From NCBI GenBank assembly GCA_025612245.1, contig JAAXKQ010000018.1:1-64000 (forward strand): DNA of 64,000 nt. The letters are read 5' to 3'. A program made the translations under genes and the position numbers. Positions 26,194 to 33,613 of this stretch are shown piece after piece (position 1 is the stretch's first letter; each line of letters opens with the position of its first letter). The notes beneath the pieces were generated by a model, which worked only from the letters and a program-made list of their open reading frames with translations, had not been told where the DNA came from and ran no database searches. This stretch comes from Ignavibacteria bacterium. Lineage in GTDB: Bacteria > Bacteroidota > Ignavibacteria > Ignavibacteriales > SURF-24.

Positions 26194-27357
26194 TCAGAAT
26201 CCCACACTTACCCTGAACATTGCCATATTGTTGTTGTAGCTTAATGCACTTTCGTTGGAATGATTCATTACACGCATGAATTCCAGACCGGCTTCCAGAG
26301 CGTTTATTAAGGGTAAGTCCGTAAATTCTTTGTTCAGTCCAAACCATATCTCCGTCCTCCTGTCCTTTCTCTGACTTACCGTGCCCGCCTCGGCCAGGTT
26401 TTCCGTATAGTTTCTGTACGACTGCTCCAGGCTTGCCTTGAATGTCATCGCCCAGGGAAGCTTTATCGTTAGTTCACTCCCCGCTTCATTCGATTCGAAA
26501 CTGTATGGATCATCCCACAAATCCTCGTCATCCGAATATATGAATTCCGAGAGACTTATAGCGCTGTTCTTGTCCAGATTCTTCCGCCACATGTAATGAA
26601 GGTTCATTCCCACACCTTCCAGCACAGTTTGAGATATCTTTGGCATTACCCGCAGCTGAGTTATGTTTGTGCTTATGTAACTGTTTCTCACCAGTACTAT
26701 GCTGCCACCTTCCATACCGTGGTTCCCGGGCCTGTTTATCGTAATTTCAACGGGATCTTCTACGGAATACGATTTGTTCCCCAGCTGAGCTTCAAGAAAC
26801 AACGACGTCTTTGTCTCAAAAAATAAAGACATGCGCATAAATCCTGAATTTACTGTGTAGCTTAAGTCGTAAAGAGCCGGGTAGCTCTTCCCGCTTAATG
26901 CGTATCCGGCGGTTAGAAGCAGATTGTCCTGAAGAAAAAATTTCCCGCTTGCATTAACCGAATATGCATCGTAGCTGTAAACACCGCCTCCGGAATTGTT
27001 GGAGGCCTTCATGTAAGAGGCCCCAAGAGAAATGTTTTCATCCTCTGTGGTATCAACCCCAAGCCTGAATGCGTAGCTCAGCTCCCCCGAATGGTAATAA
27101 TATGACCTGTCGGATGAGTTCTTAAAGCTGCTGTAGCCGAATGAATACCCGGTGTAAAACTCGCTCTGGAAAGGTTTGTATGTAATGGATGGCTGCACCA
27201 GGTTTACAATTTCCTGCCCTCCGCCGTTGCTGCGGAACGGGTTGTCGGTATATAAAATCGAATAGCCTGCCTCTCCCGATACCTGCGCCCCAAGCTTCAG
27301 CGGAATGGAAATACCTGCAAGTATTAGCAGGCACGTAAACCTCAGGCATTTTCTCAT
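26194..27357 (-). CDS. Predicted outer-membrane beta-barrel protein
   Basis: A 387-residue exported protein. A signal peptide (about 1-24, ending KLGAQ) is followed by alternating aromatic/polar strands throughout (for example FYTGYSFGYSSFKN, LLLTAGYALSGKSY, TSLFLEAQLGNKSY). It ends in a strand with terminal phenylalanine (MFRVSVGF), the usual signal for barrel assembly. I therefore predict an outer-membrane barrel. Its start overlaps the stop of the upstream DGDG-protein gene by four bases (ATGA), so the two are translated together. It is the last gene of the sigma-54 two-component cluster. Confidence 0.75.
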   Translation of the reverse strand: MRKCLRFTCLLILAGISIPLKLGAQVSGEAGYSILYTDNPFRSNGGGQEIVNLVQPSITYKPFQSEFYTGYSFGYSSFKNSSDRSYYYHSGELSYAFRLGVDTTEDENISLGASYMKASNNSGGGVYSYDAYSVNASGKFFLQDNLLLTAGYALSGKSYPALYDLSYTVNSGFMRMSLFFETKTSLFLEAQLGNKSYSVEDPVEITINRPGNHGMEGGSIVLVRNSYISTNITQLRVMPKISQTVLEGVGMNLHYMWRKNLDKNSAISLSEFIYSDDEDLWDDPYSFESNEAGSELTIKLPWAMTFKASLEQSYRNYTENLAEAGTVSQRKDRRTEIWFGLNKEFTDLPLINALEAGLEFMRVMNHSNESALSYNNNMAMFRVSVGF

Positions 27358-27740
27358 TTGCCGTGCCTCCCAAGTCCGCCCTTTCTGCCTTTACCCTGCC
27401 AGCCCATTCCACTTGCACGGTTGTCGTTAATGCCGTCGCCATCTTTATCCACAAAGCTGTCCATTCCCTTTCCTTTTCCGTTCCCGTTTCCTTTCACCTT
27501 CTGCCCCATCCTCATGCGCCTGCCGGGAGCGTTATCGTCCACGCCGTCGCCGTTCTCATCCACAAACCTGTGCTTCAGCCCCTGCGGCTTCTGCCCGTCC
27601 TGATGATCATCCCTGGCCTTCTTTTCGTCCGTCACAACTGTCTTATCCTGCTGATCTTTTTGTGCCGGAGCCTTTTCCTGCGCCATTACGGCAACGGAGG
27701 AAAGTATCAGGAATAACAGTGTTAATGTCAGTTTTTTCAT
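27354..27740 (-). CDS. Secreted protein with DxDGDGxxD calcium-loop motifs
   Basis: A 128-residue secreted protein. A signal peptide (about 1-20, ending AVMAQ) is followed by a charged, low-complexity region. Two short motifs, RFVDENGDGVDDNAPG and SFVDKDGDGINDNRA, look like single calcium-binding loops of the dockerin/thrombospondin-3 type. The tail is Gly/Arg/Lys-rich (GMGWQGKGRKGGLGRHGK). A clear relative is encoded at 32016. No enzyme motif is seen. It lies between the sigma-54 regulator gene and the barrel gene on the same strand, suggesting a calcium-dependent surface or periplasmic factor made under that system's control. Confidence 0.75.
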   Translation of the reverse strand: MKKLTLTLLFLILSSVAVMAQEKAPAQKDQQDKTVVTDEKKARDDHQDGQKPQGLKHRFVDENGDGVDDNAPGRRMRMGQKVKGNGNGKGKGMDSFVDKDGDGINDNRASGMGWQGKGRKGGLGRHGK

Positions 27741-27824
27741 AATATTTGTAGCTCAATTGCAGCGCCAGACTGCTTTTATCTTATTTTTCAATTAACGCAA
27801 TTAAATTTCGTCAATTCTGCCGGG

Positions 27825-29192
27825 TCATTCGGCAGATATGCCGTTCTGAATCTTAAGTAACTTATAGCGCAGGTTCCTTTCGGAAATATTAAGCAGCCGC
27901 GCGGCTTTGGACTGGTTGCCTCCGGTTTCCTTAAGCGCCATTTCAATTATCTCTTTTTCCAGCGCGTCTGTCTGCTCGTTTAAGTCCCCTACGTGCGGTG
28001 TAAATGCACCCTCTGCTTTCTCATTTACGGAGGGCTTTACCGAAACCGGAAGGTCGTAGGTTGTAATTACCTCATCGCGCGATAAAACACACGCCCTTTG
28101 CACTATGTTCTCAAGCTCGCGCACGTTGCCGGGATAGCTGTATTTTAAGAGCAGATCCATCGCCTCGTTGCTCACCTGCTTCTTTCCTCCCGGGCAGAAT
28201 TTTCTTGTAAAGTGATCCGTAAGCAGGGGGATATCCGCCTTTCTGTCCCTTAAGGGCGGAATCTGAATCGATACTACGTTTATCCTGTAGTAGAAATCTT
28301 CCCTGAATTTCTTCTCCCTTATCAGTTCCTCCAGATTACGGTTTGTGGCCGTAATTATTCGCGCTTTTGTCTTCTGCACCTGGTTGCTCCCAAGACGCGA
28401 AAATTCCCCGCTCTGCAGAACACGTAACAGCTTTACCTGCGTAAGAAGCGGTATGTCTCCCACTTCATCAATAAATATTGTACCTTCCATGGCCTCCTCA
28501 AATCGGCCAATGCGCCTCTGCTCCGCGCCTGTAAAGGCACCCTTCTCGTAACCGAACATCTCGCTTTCAAGAAGCGTTTCCGGCAGCGCCGCGCAGTTGA
28601 TCACTACAAAAGGCTGCTCCTTCCTGTCCGATGCAAAGTGTATAGCTCTTGCAAAAAGCTCCTTCCCGGTGCCGCTTTCGCCTCTTATGAGCACGGGTGC
28701 ACTGCTTTTGGCTACACGCCCCGCAATGTTAAGCGATTCCTCCAGCTCTTTGCTCTGGTAAATTATGCTCTCGAACTTAAAGCGCCCGGCCAGCTCTTCC
28801 TTGAGCTTCCTGTTTTCACTTACAAGCTGCTTCTGCATTAGGGATCGCTCAATGAGTATATCCAGCTCATCCAGGTTAACGGGCTTCTGCAGGTAATAAA
28901 ATGCCCCCTCCTTCATCGCCTCAACTGCGGTCTCAATCGTACCGTAGGCGGTCATCAGTATTACCACAATCTCCGGGTTTATTTTCTTGAGCTCAGTCAG
29001 CACTTCCTGCCCTGTCTGCCCGGACATCCTGTAGTCAGTTAATACAAGGTCTACCGTCCTCTCCTTTACAACCTCAATGCCCTCTTTTCCCGAGGCGGCA
29101 AGGCATACCTCAAAGCCCTTTTTCCTGAAGTATCCGCCCAGCGATTCGCGCTGCGGCTTTTCATCGTCAATTATTAGTATTGTCCTGTTCAT
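27825..29192 (-). CDS. NtrC-family sigma-54-dependent response regulator
   Basis: A 455-residue transcription activator. A receiver domain (about 1-120, D53 in LVLTDYRMSG) precedes an AAA+ domain with Walker A GESGTGKE (K177), the sigma-54-contacting GAFTGA loop and Walker B GTIFIDEVGD. A Fis-type helix-turn-helix follows (NQSKAARLLNISERNLRYKL). When phosphorylated, such proteins remodel RNA polymerase carrying sigma-54. The gene overlaps the histidine kinase gene by 26 bases, so the kinase is its partner. Likely targets are the nearby DGDG genes. Confidence 0.96.
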   Translation of the reverse strand: MNRTILIIDDEKPQRESLGGYFRKKGFEVCLAASGKEGIEVVKERTVDLVLTDYRMSGQTGQEVLTELKKINPEIVVILMTAYGTIETAVEAMKEGAFYYLQKPVNLDELDILIERSLMQKQLVSENRKLKEELAGRFKFESIIYQSKELEESLNIAGRVAKSSAPVLIRGESGTGKELFARAIHFASDRKEQPFVVINCAALPETLLESEMFGYEKGAFTGAEQRRIGRFEEAMEGTIFIDEVGDIPLLTQVKLLRVLQSGEFSRLGSNQVQKTKARIITATNRNLEELIREKKFREDFYYRINVVSIQIPPLRDRKADIPLLTDHFTRKFCPGGKKQVSNEAMDLLLKYSYPGNVRELENIVQRACVLSRDEVITTYDLPVSVKPSVNEKAEGAFTPHVGDLNEQTDALEKEIIEMALKETGGNQSKAARLLNISERNLRYKLLKIQNGISAE

Positions 29193-31215
29193 AAAGCGGT
29201 ATTTCTATTAAAAATGTTGTCCCTTTTTCCGTGTTGCTTTCAACCTTAATGCTTCCCCCGTGCCCGGTTACAATCTGGTTTACTATGCTCAGACCTAGAC
29301 CCGTGCCTTCGGCTTTTGTGGTAAAATAAAGGTTGAATATTTTATTTATGTCCTCTTCCTTAATTCCGCTGCCGTTGTCCTTCACCCCAATGGTAAGATG
29401 CCCGTTTGAGGCATAAGATTCCACGCAAATCTCACCCTGGCGGCTTGCCTCGGAGGCTGCGGCATCAAATGCGTTCTGAAGCAGGTTTATCAGCGCCTGC
29501 TTCATCTGATCCTGATCTATGTCTGCTTCAAAGCTTTCACTTATGCACCGGAGCTTTACATTCTTCTGCAGCGCGGCGCCCTGAAATGCGCCGCAGATCG
29601 CTTCAATGTAATCTTTCATTTCCGTGCGCCTTAAACGCAGCTTTGGCGGACGCGCAAATTTAAGGAACTGGTTAATTATTTCCGTAACCCTCCTTATCTC
29701 CTCTTTCATATCCTTAATTAAGGCGTGATACTCGGCCTTGTCCCCCATGGGCTCAAATTCTTTCTCCAGGCGCTGCGCCGTAATGCTGATCAGGTTAAGC
29801 GGATTTTTAATTTCATGCGCCACATTGCCCGCAAGCTCTCCCATTGCAGTCAGCCTCTCCTGGCGCTTCTGCATGCCTTCAAGACTCCTTTGAATTGTAA
29901 GATCCCGTACAACTGCAATTACCGAATCAATCTCTCCGGCGCTATTATAAATTAAGGACGTGCTGCCTGCAATTATTGCCTGCCTCCCGGCTGTGGTCTG
30001 AACCAGGTCTTCCCAGTATTCAACCGGAGATTTTGTCCTGAGCGTGCTGGTTATCAGGCTTTCGGCCGATTTAACAATTGCGCTGCAGTCCCTTCCCGTA
30101 GCTTCCGAAACAGAAATGCCGAATATCTTCTCGGCAGCCTTGTTGAAAATGTTTATTTTTCCGGAAGCCCCTGCTACAATTACGCCGTCGGACATGCTTT
30201 CAAGTATTTTACCCGTATGCGTCTGAACTTTTGTGTACTCGTCCTTTAGAAGCGAATAACTCTGCTGGTTAACCAATAGGGTTATTACCACAATTCCAAC
30301 CAGCAAAAGAAGTACAGAAATGAGCACGCTTCTTAGTATCATACGGTCAATCATGCGGCTTATGGATTCCAGAGAAAAACCTATCCTTATTACGCCCGCA
30401 ATTTCACCTTCCATCACAAAAGGTTTTACTGCCTCAAATACTTCCTTTCCCTTAAATGGCACCTTCCGCGTGGAAATGATCTTTTCGTTCATGCTTTTGC
30501 GCAGAAAACTGTCGGATGAAACCGGACTCAGCTGCTCCACTCCCCTGCTTGCTGTAATGATGCCCGTGGAATCCTGTATTACTATGTACTCAATTTCACG
30601 TTCGTCGGCTATCCTCTGGAAAAGCTGCCCTATGCCTATCTTCTTCCTGAATTCCAGGAAATACTTCGATTCAACCGAAAGCGCAATGAGCCCTTTGTTG
30701 CCTGGCCTTTTGTGAACCACCACCATGTGCTGGTTGCCGGATTGGTCGCTCAGTGATGGTGCGGTAAAATAATCGTATTTTCCGTTAAATATCGAATCCG
30801 TTTCCGCGGGATAATTGCCCGGTATATCCATCTCGCAATAGGGATTGTTGCTGTTTCTAAGCTCAGGCCTTCCCGCGCGCGTAAGCAGGTATATATGGGC
30901 AATATTGTTCGTTTCCGAAATCTTATTCAGGTCCCGCTCACTGAGATTCTTATTCTCTTCTAACTTATAGATCAGGTAGGCATTATTAAGGAGTTTGTCG
31001 GCAGTAAGGTTTTCCACTTCCATGCTGCTCAGGTATACGTTCTCACCCGACTTCTGCACAGCCCTGAGCAGACTTACTGCCTCATCACTCTTAGCCTGGT
31101 ATATATCCCTGTAACTCTGGTATATGTCAAATGCCGTAACGGCAGCCAGCACTACCGCAAATGTCAGAGTTATCGGGATCAGGTATCCCGGCTTTACTAC
31201 CAATTTAAATTTCAT
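29167..31215 (-). CDS. Membrane sensor histidine kinase, partner of the NtrC-type regulator
   Basis: A 682-residue inner-membrane kinase. The start at 31215 (MKFKLVVKPGYLI) places a membrane helix at about 12-32. A periplasmic sensor region (33-310) and a second helix (about 318-340, LISVLLLLVGIVVITLLV) follow. Then a PAS domain (about 355-470), HisKA with H467 (VAHEIKNPLNLI) and HATPase_c (NLLQNAFDAA, GTGLGLSIV) complete it. The open frame extends 36 codons upstream through a 15-base tandem repeat, which I regard as leader DNA. It overlaps the regulator gene. Confidence 0.92.
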   Translation of the reverse strand: MKFKLVVKPGYLIPITLTFAVVLAAVTAFDIYQSYRDIYQAKSDEAVSLLRAVQKSGENVYLSSMEVENLTADKLLNNAYLIYKLEENKNLSERDLNKISETNNIAHIYLLTRAGRPELRNSNNPYCEMDIPGNYPAETDSIFNGKYDYFTAPSLSDQSGNQHMVVVHKRPGNKGLIALSVESKYFLEFRKKIGIGQLFQRIADEREIEYIVIQDSTGIITASRGVEQLSPVSSDSFLRKSMNEKIISTRKVPFKGKEVFEAVKPFVMEGEIAGVIRIGFSLESISRMIDRMILRSVLISVLLLLVGIVVITLLVNQQSYSLLKDEYTKVQTHTGKILESMSDGVIVAGASGKINIFNKAAEKIFGISVSEATGRDCSAIVKSAESLITSTLRTKSPVEYWEDLVQTTAGRQAIIAGSTSLIYNSAGEIDSVIAVVRDLTIQRSLEGMQKRQERLTAMGELAGNVAHEIKNPLNLISITAQRLEKEFEPMGDKAEYHALIKDMKEEIRRVTEIINQFLKFARPPKLRLRRTEMKDYIEAICGAFQGAALQKNVKLRCISESFEADIDQDQMKQALINLLQNAFDAAASEASRQGEICVESYASNGHLTIGVKDNGSGIKEEDINKIFNLYFTTKAEGTGLGLSIVNQIVTGHGGSIKVESNTEKGTTFLIEIPLYEQDNTNN

Positions 31216-31267
31216 TCTAATACAATTAATTTTATTTATGAGCCATGCCTTTGCTATCCTCCGGCCC

Positions 31268-31326
31268 GAATTGTCACGCCTGAATTGCCTCGGCTTGGAT
31301 TGCCAAGCCCTGAACTGCCACAACCT
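31268..31326. repeat. Four tandem copies of a 15-base repeat in the kinase leader
   Basis: Successive units GAATTGTCACGCCT, GAATTGCCTCGGCTT, GGATTGCCAAGCCCT and GAACTGCCACAACCT lie 53-111 bases upstream of the kinase start. Conserved positions are GAATTGCC and CCT. Spacing of 14-15 bases is about one and a half helical turns. This could be an array of regulator half-sites or a slipped repeat; it is not credible as coding sequence. Confidence 0.6.
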
Positions 31327-31414
31327 TCAGATCTTCGGTATATACACAATTTGGCACCGGTTCAGTACCCGAAGCCCGTAATTCAAAAACGTAAAATGCA
31401 GAACACCTTACATA

Positions 31415-31765
31415 ACACACTTACCAAGCCCCGATGAGGGGCGACATGTAAGGAATGTCTTAATAGTGTCTACCCATCTCAAACAAGTCGCCCTTCCAGA
31501 GCTCTATTGATTGTGGGAGGGAGGGAATTCTCCTTCTTTTCTACAAACAAAACGCCCCTCTGGGGCTAAACCCATCCCCAATTCCAATTCCTCCCTAAAA
31601 CCTTGAACCTTGAACTTTGAACTCTTTCTCCCCAACTTAAAACTTAAAACTCAAAACTTAAAACTTAAAATTACTTCCCCTTCACCTTTTCCTAAACCTC
31701 GAACCTTGAACTTTGAACCTTCTCTCCCTTGAACCCTCTCTCCCTCGAACCTTGAATCATTTCTT
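31415..31765. repeat. Palindrome cluster and TTGAACC low-complexity tract
   Basis: GCCCCGATGAGGGGC (near 31429), GCCCTTCCAGAGC (near 31491) and GCCCCTCTGGGGC (near 31552) recur here with the CTACAAACAAAACG and CGACATGTAAGG tails, matching 400-600. From 31590 to 31765 the sequence turns into CTTGAACCTTGAACTTTGAA and AACTTAAAACTT words. No gene is seen between the kinase and the DGDG gene. Confidence 0.72.
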
Positions 31766-31931
31766 AATTCTCACTCCATAAAAACAATCAAAAATTATTC
31801 CTTTCCCGCAAACTTCCAATTTCCCCCGCAAATGCACCCCTTCGTCATAATTGTTACCCTTACTCGTCACTTCTGCCGAAATCCTTCCGCATTATACACT
31901 TTAAGCACATAAAAATCAGCTAATTTCTTTA

Positions 31932-31947
31932 TGGCACGACAGTTGAA
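31932..31947 (+). promoter_or_regulatory. Candidate sigma-54 promoter for the second DGDG gene
   Basis: TGGCACGACAGTTGAA matches the sigma-54 pattern TGGCAC-N5-TTGCA at the -24 element and spacing, but reads TTGAA instead of TTGCA at -12. It lies 68 bases before the ATG at 32016, on the right strand, in a window that encodes a sigma-54 activator a few kilobases away. Confidence 0.45.
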
Positions 31948-32015
31948 TACCTCCTTAAAAATATGTGCAGAAATCATCACAGAGATTCATTATTAAAAAT
32001 AAAAGGAGATCGGAA

Positions 32016-32486
32016 ATGACTGGAATTAAAACTTTTTCGGCGCTGGCTTTCCTGCTGCTGCTGGCTTTGCTCACAACCTGCTCAATGGCCCAGAATAAAA
32101 GCTCAAAGCCGCTACAGCACGGAGCGGGATTCGTGGATAAAAACGGCGACGGGTATAACGACAACGCTCCCGACCAGGATGGCGACGGAATCCCAAACGG
32201 ACTCGACCCGGATTATAAGGCCCCAGGCAAAATGCACCAGGGACATGGAGGTATGAGAGGTTTTATTGACGCTAACGGCGACGGCATAAACGACCGCACA
32301 GTTGATGCCAATGGTGTCCCGTACTGCAAAAACTCGAATTTTGTGCCCCCTCAGAATGGAACCGGTAGAAAAACGGGACTCGGCAGAGGCATGGGTTATG
32401 GACTCAGAACCTCAGGCCAGGGCTCGGGACCTCAGTCCGGCGTCTGCGACGGCACGGGTCCTAAAGGTATGCGCAGAGGCAGATAA
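32016..32486 (+). CDS. Secreted DGDG calcium-loop protein, paralogue of the 27354 gene
   Basis: A 156-residue exported protein. ATG 32016 follows AAAAGGAG and starts a signal peptide (about 1-26, ALLTTCSMAQ); the cysteine before SMAQ might make it a lipoprotein. Calcium-loop motifs FVDKNGDGYNDNAPDQDGDG and FIDANGDGINDRT come next. The tail is Gly/Arg-rich (GTGRKTGLGRGMGYG) as in the 27354 protein, which shows the two are related. A candidate sigma-54 promoter lies upstream and a terminator follows. Function unknown; shared control with the sigma-54 operon is an inference. Confidence 0.75.
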   Translation: MTGIKTFSALAFLLLLALLTTCSMAQNKSSKPLQHGAGFVDKNGDGYNDNAPDQDGDGIPNGLDPDYKAPGKMHQGHGGMRGFIDANGDGINDRTVDANGVPYCKNSNFVPPQNGTGRKTGLGRGMGYGLRTSGQGSGPQSGVCDGTGPKGMRRGR

Positions 32487-32512
32487 ACAGATAAATCAGC
32501 ATAAATCCCTGT

Positions 32513-32550
32513 ACGGGCGGGCGCTACCCCTCCCCCGCCCGTTTCTTTTT
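32513..32550 (+). terminator. Intrinsic terminator
   Basis: ACGGGCGG pairs with CCGCCCGT around a C-rich loop and is followed by TTCTTTTTTT, 27 bases after the DGDG gene. Confidence 0.88.
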
Positions 32551-32640
32551 TTCAAACCATTTCCCCTAAATTTACCCATGCTCATTCTGCACAAAGCTCT
32601 CTGCAGAAAACGTTTTTTTGTCTAATGCTTCTTTCCATAA

Positions 32641-32676
32641 AAAATCCCGTTGGGAGTTTCCCCCCGCCGGGATTTT
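32641..32676. terminator. Terminator at the end of the sulfur/NifX gene cluster
   Basis: AAAATCCCG pairs with CGGGATTTT; read on the minus strand the stem is followed by a T-run, so it ends the minus-strand cluster finishing at 32705. It may also back up the plus-strand terminator. Confidence 0.8.
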
Positions 32677-32704
32677 TGCGCATGTGTTATTTAATTAATG
32701 GGAC

Positions 32705-33079
32705 CTAGTGACCGCACTGCCCTCCTGGATTGTGATGCTCGTGCGCAGCACAGCTTTCACCTGAATCGGTTACCTGTCCATTAATAAATTCCTGAACCAG
32801 CTCATCAACCGTGCCTTCACAGCCGCGGTATACTTCAATGCCGCTTGCATTGAGAACATAAACTGCCCCCTGCCCCATGTTGCCTGCCAGCATAGTGCTC
32901 ACTCCCATCTGACTTAATGTCTGCGCTATGTTCGACTTGCATCCGCATCCAGCGGGCGAGGGAACTGTCTCTGAACCGGTAATCTTTTTATCTTCAACCG
33001 TAAATACCCTGAAAAATTCACAGTGGCCAAAATGCTGGTCCACCATATTATCCTGTGTTGCAGGTACCGCTATTTTCAT
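32705..33079 (-). CDS. NifX/NifB-associated iron-molybdenum-cofactor-like protein
   Basis: A 124-residue cytosolic protein of the dinitrogenase-cofactor-binding fold (NifX/NafY/MTH1175 type): MKIAVPATQDNMVDQHFGHC, then GCGCKSNIAQTLSQMGVSTMLAGNMGQGA. The tail is rich in Cys and His (SGESCAAHEHHNPGGQCGH), as in orphan relatives that bind iron-sulfur or metal clusters. No nitrogenase genes are near, so a role in metal-cluster handling for redox enzymes is more likely. AGGGTG precedes the ATG. It is the last gene after the DUF134 regulator, a pairing that recurs in anaerobes. Confidence 0.88.
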   Translation of the reverse strand: MKIAVPATQDNMVDQHFGHCEFFRVFTVEDKKITGSETVPSPAGCGCKSNIAQTLSQMGVSTMLAGNMGQGAVYVLNASGIEVYRGCEGTVDELVQEFINGQVTDSGESCAAHEHHNPGGQCGH

Positions 33080-33181
33080 TTCACCCTTCCAATTTTATTA
33101 AGAGATTTGAATCCATATCCTTTAACTGATGACCCGGCCCGAAATCTTACCCCGGTATTTTTTCCCCTGTCAATTATACAT

Positions 33182-33520
33182 TCACCGGGGTTCTTCTTTC
33201 TCGGAACAGCGCGGCTTGAATCTGCCTTTCAGCTCTTCAGACATCTCTTCCGAAATGCGGATTGCCTTGCCATTTATAATGCTCTCGGCAAGCTTCTTCC
33301 TGGCCTTTGAAACTATCCTTCCAAAGGTTGCTCTCGAAATATTCATACTCAAGGCAGCTTCCTCCTGCTTCATACCCAAAAGATCGGCAAGCCTTACTGC
33401 CTCAAACTCATCAGTCTCAAGCACCACTTCTTCAAGCTCGCTCATCGGGATCCCCCGCGGCTTGAAGTAATATGCGGCCGGACTGCAGCTTATTGTTCTT
33501 CCTTTTTTTGGCCTTGTCAT
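33182..33520 (-). CDS. DUF134 (UPF0251) putative transcription regulator
   Basis: A 112-residue DNA-binding protein. The N-terminus RPKKGRTI and the segment VVLETDEFEAVRLADLLGMK are signatures of DUF134. They are followed by a sigma-70 region-4-like helix-turn-helix (KQEEAALSMNISRATFGRIV). AAGGA precedes the ATG. A perfect 20-bp palindrome lies 11-30 bases upstream of the start, a natural operator for autoregulation. The gene is followed by the NifX-like gene, its usual companion. Confidence 0.9.
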   Translation of the reverse strand: MTRPKKGRTISCSPAAYYFKPRGIPMSELEEVVLETDEFEAVRLADLLGMKQEEAALSMNISRATFGRIVSKARKKLAESIINGKAIRISEEMSEELKGRFKPRCSEKEEPR

Positions 33521-33530
33521 TGCATCCTTA

Positions 33531-33550
33531 TTATGAGCATATGCTCATAA
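33531..33550. promoter_or_regulatory. Perfect 20-bp palindrome, candidate DUF134 operator
   Basis: TTATGAGCATATGCTCATAA is fully self-complementary. It lies between the YedE-rhodanese stop (33614) and the DUF134 start (33520). Because it overlaps the expected promoter of the regulator-NifX pair, binding there would repress or autoregulate both. Symmetry and position are observed; the binding protein is inferred. Confidence 0.7.
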
Positions 33551-33613
33551 CTAAAATATCTCTTAATAATTAAATTGTCAACAGCTCTTCAGAAAATAGT
33601 GTAAAATTATCCA

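Noticed and set aside
27754-27767. Sigma-54-like TGGCGC-N5-TTG on the minus strand before the first DGDG gene
   Set aside because: The -12 element lies only about 14 bases from the start codon, leaving almost no leader, and the match is weak.
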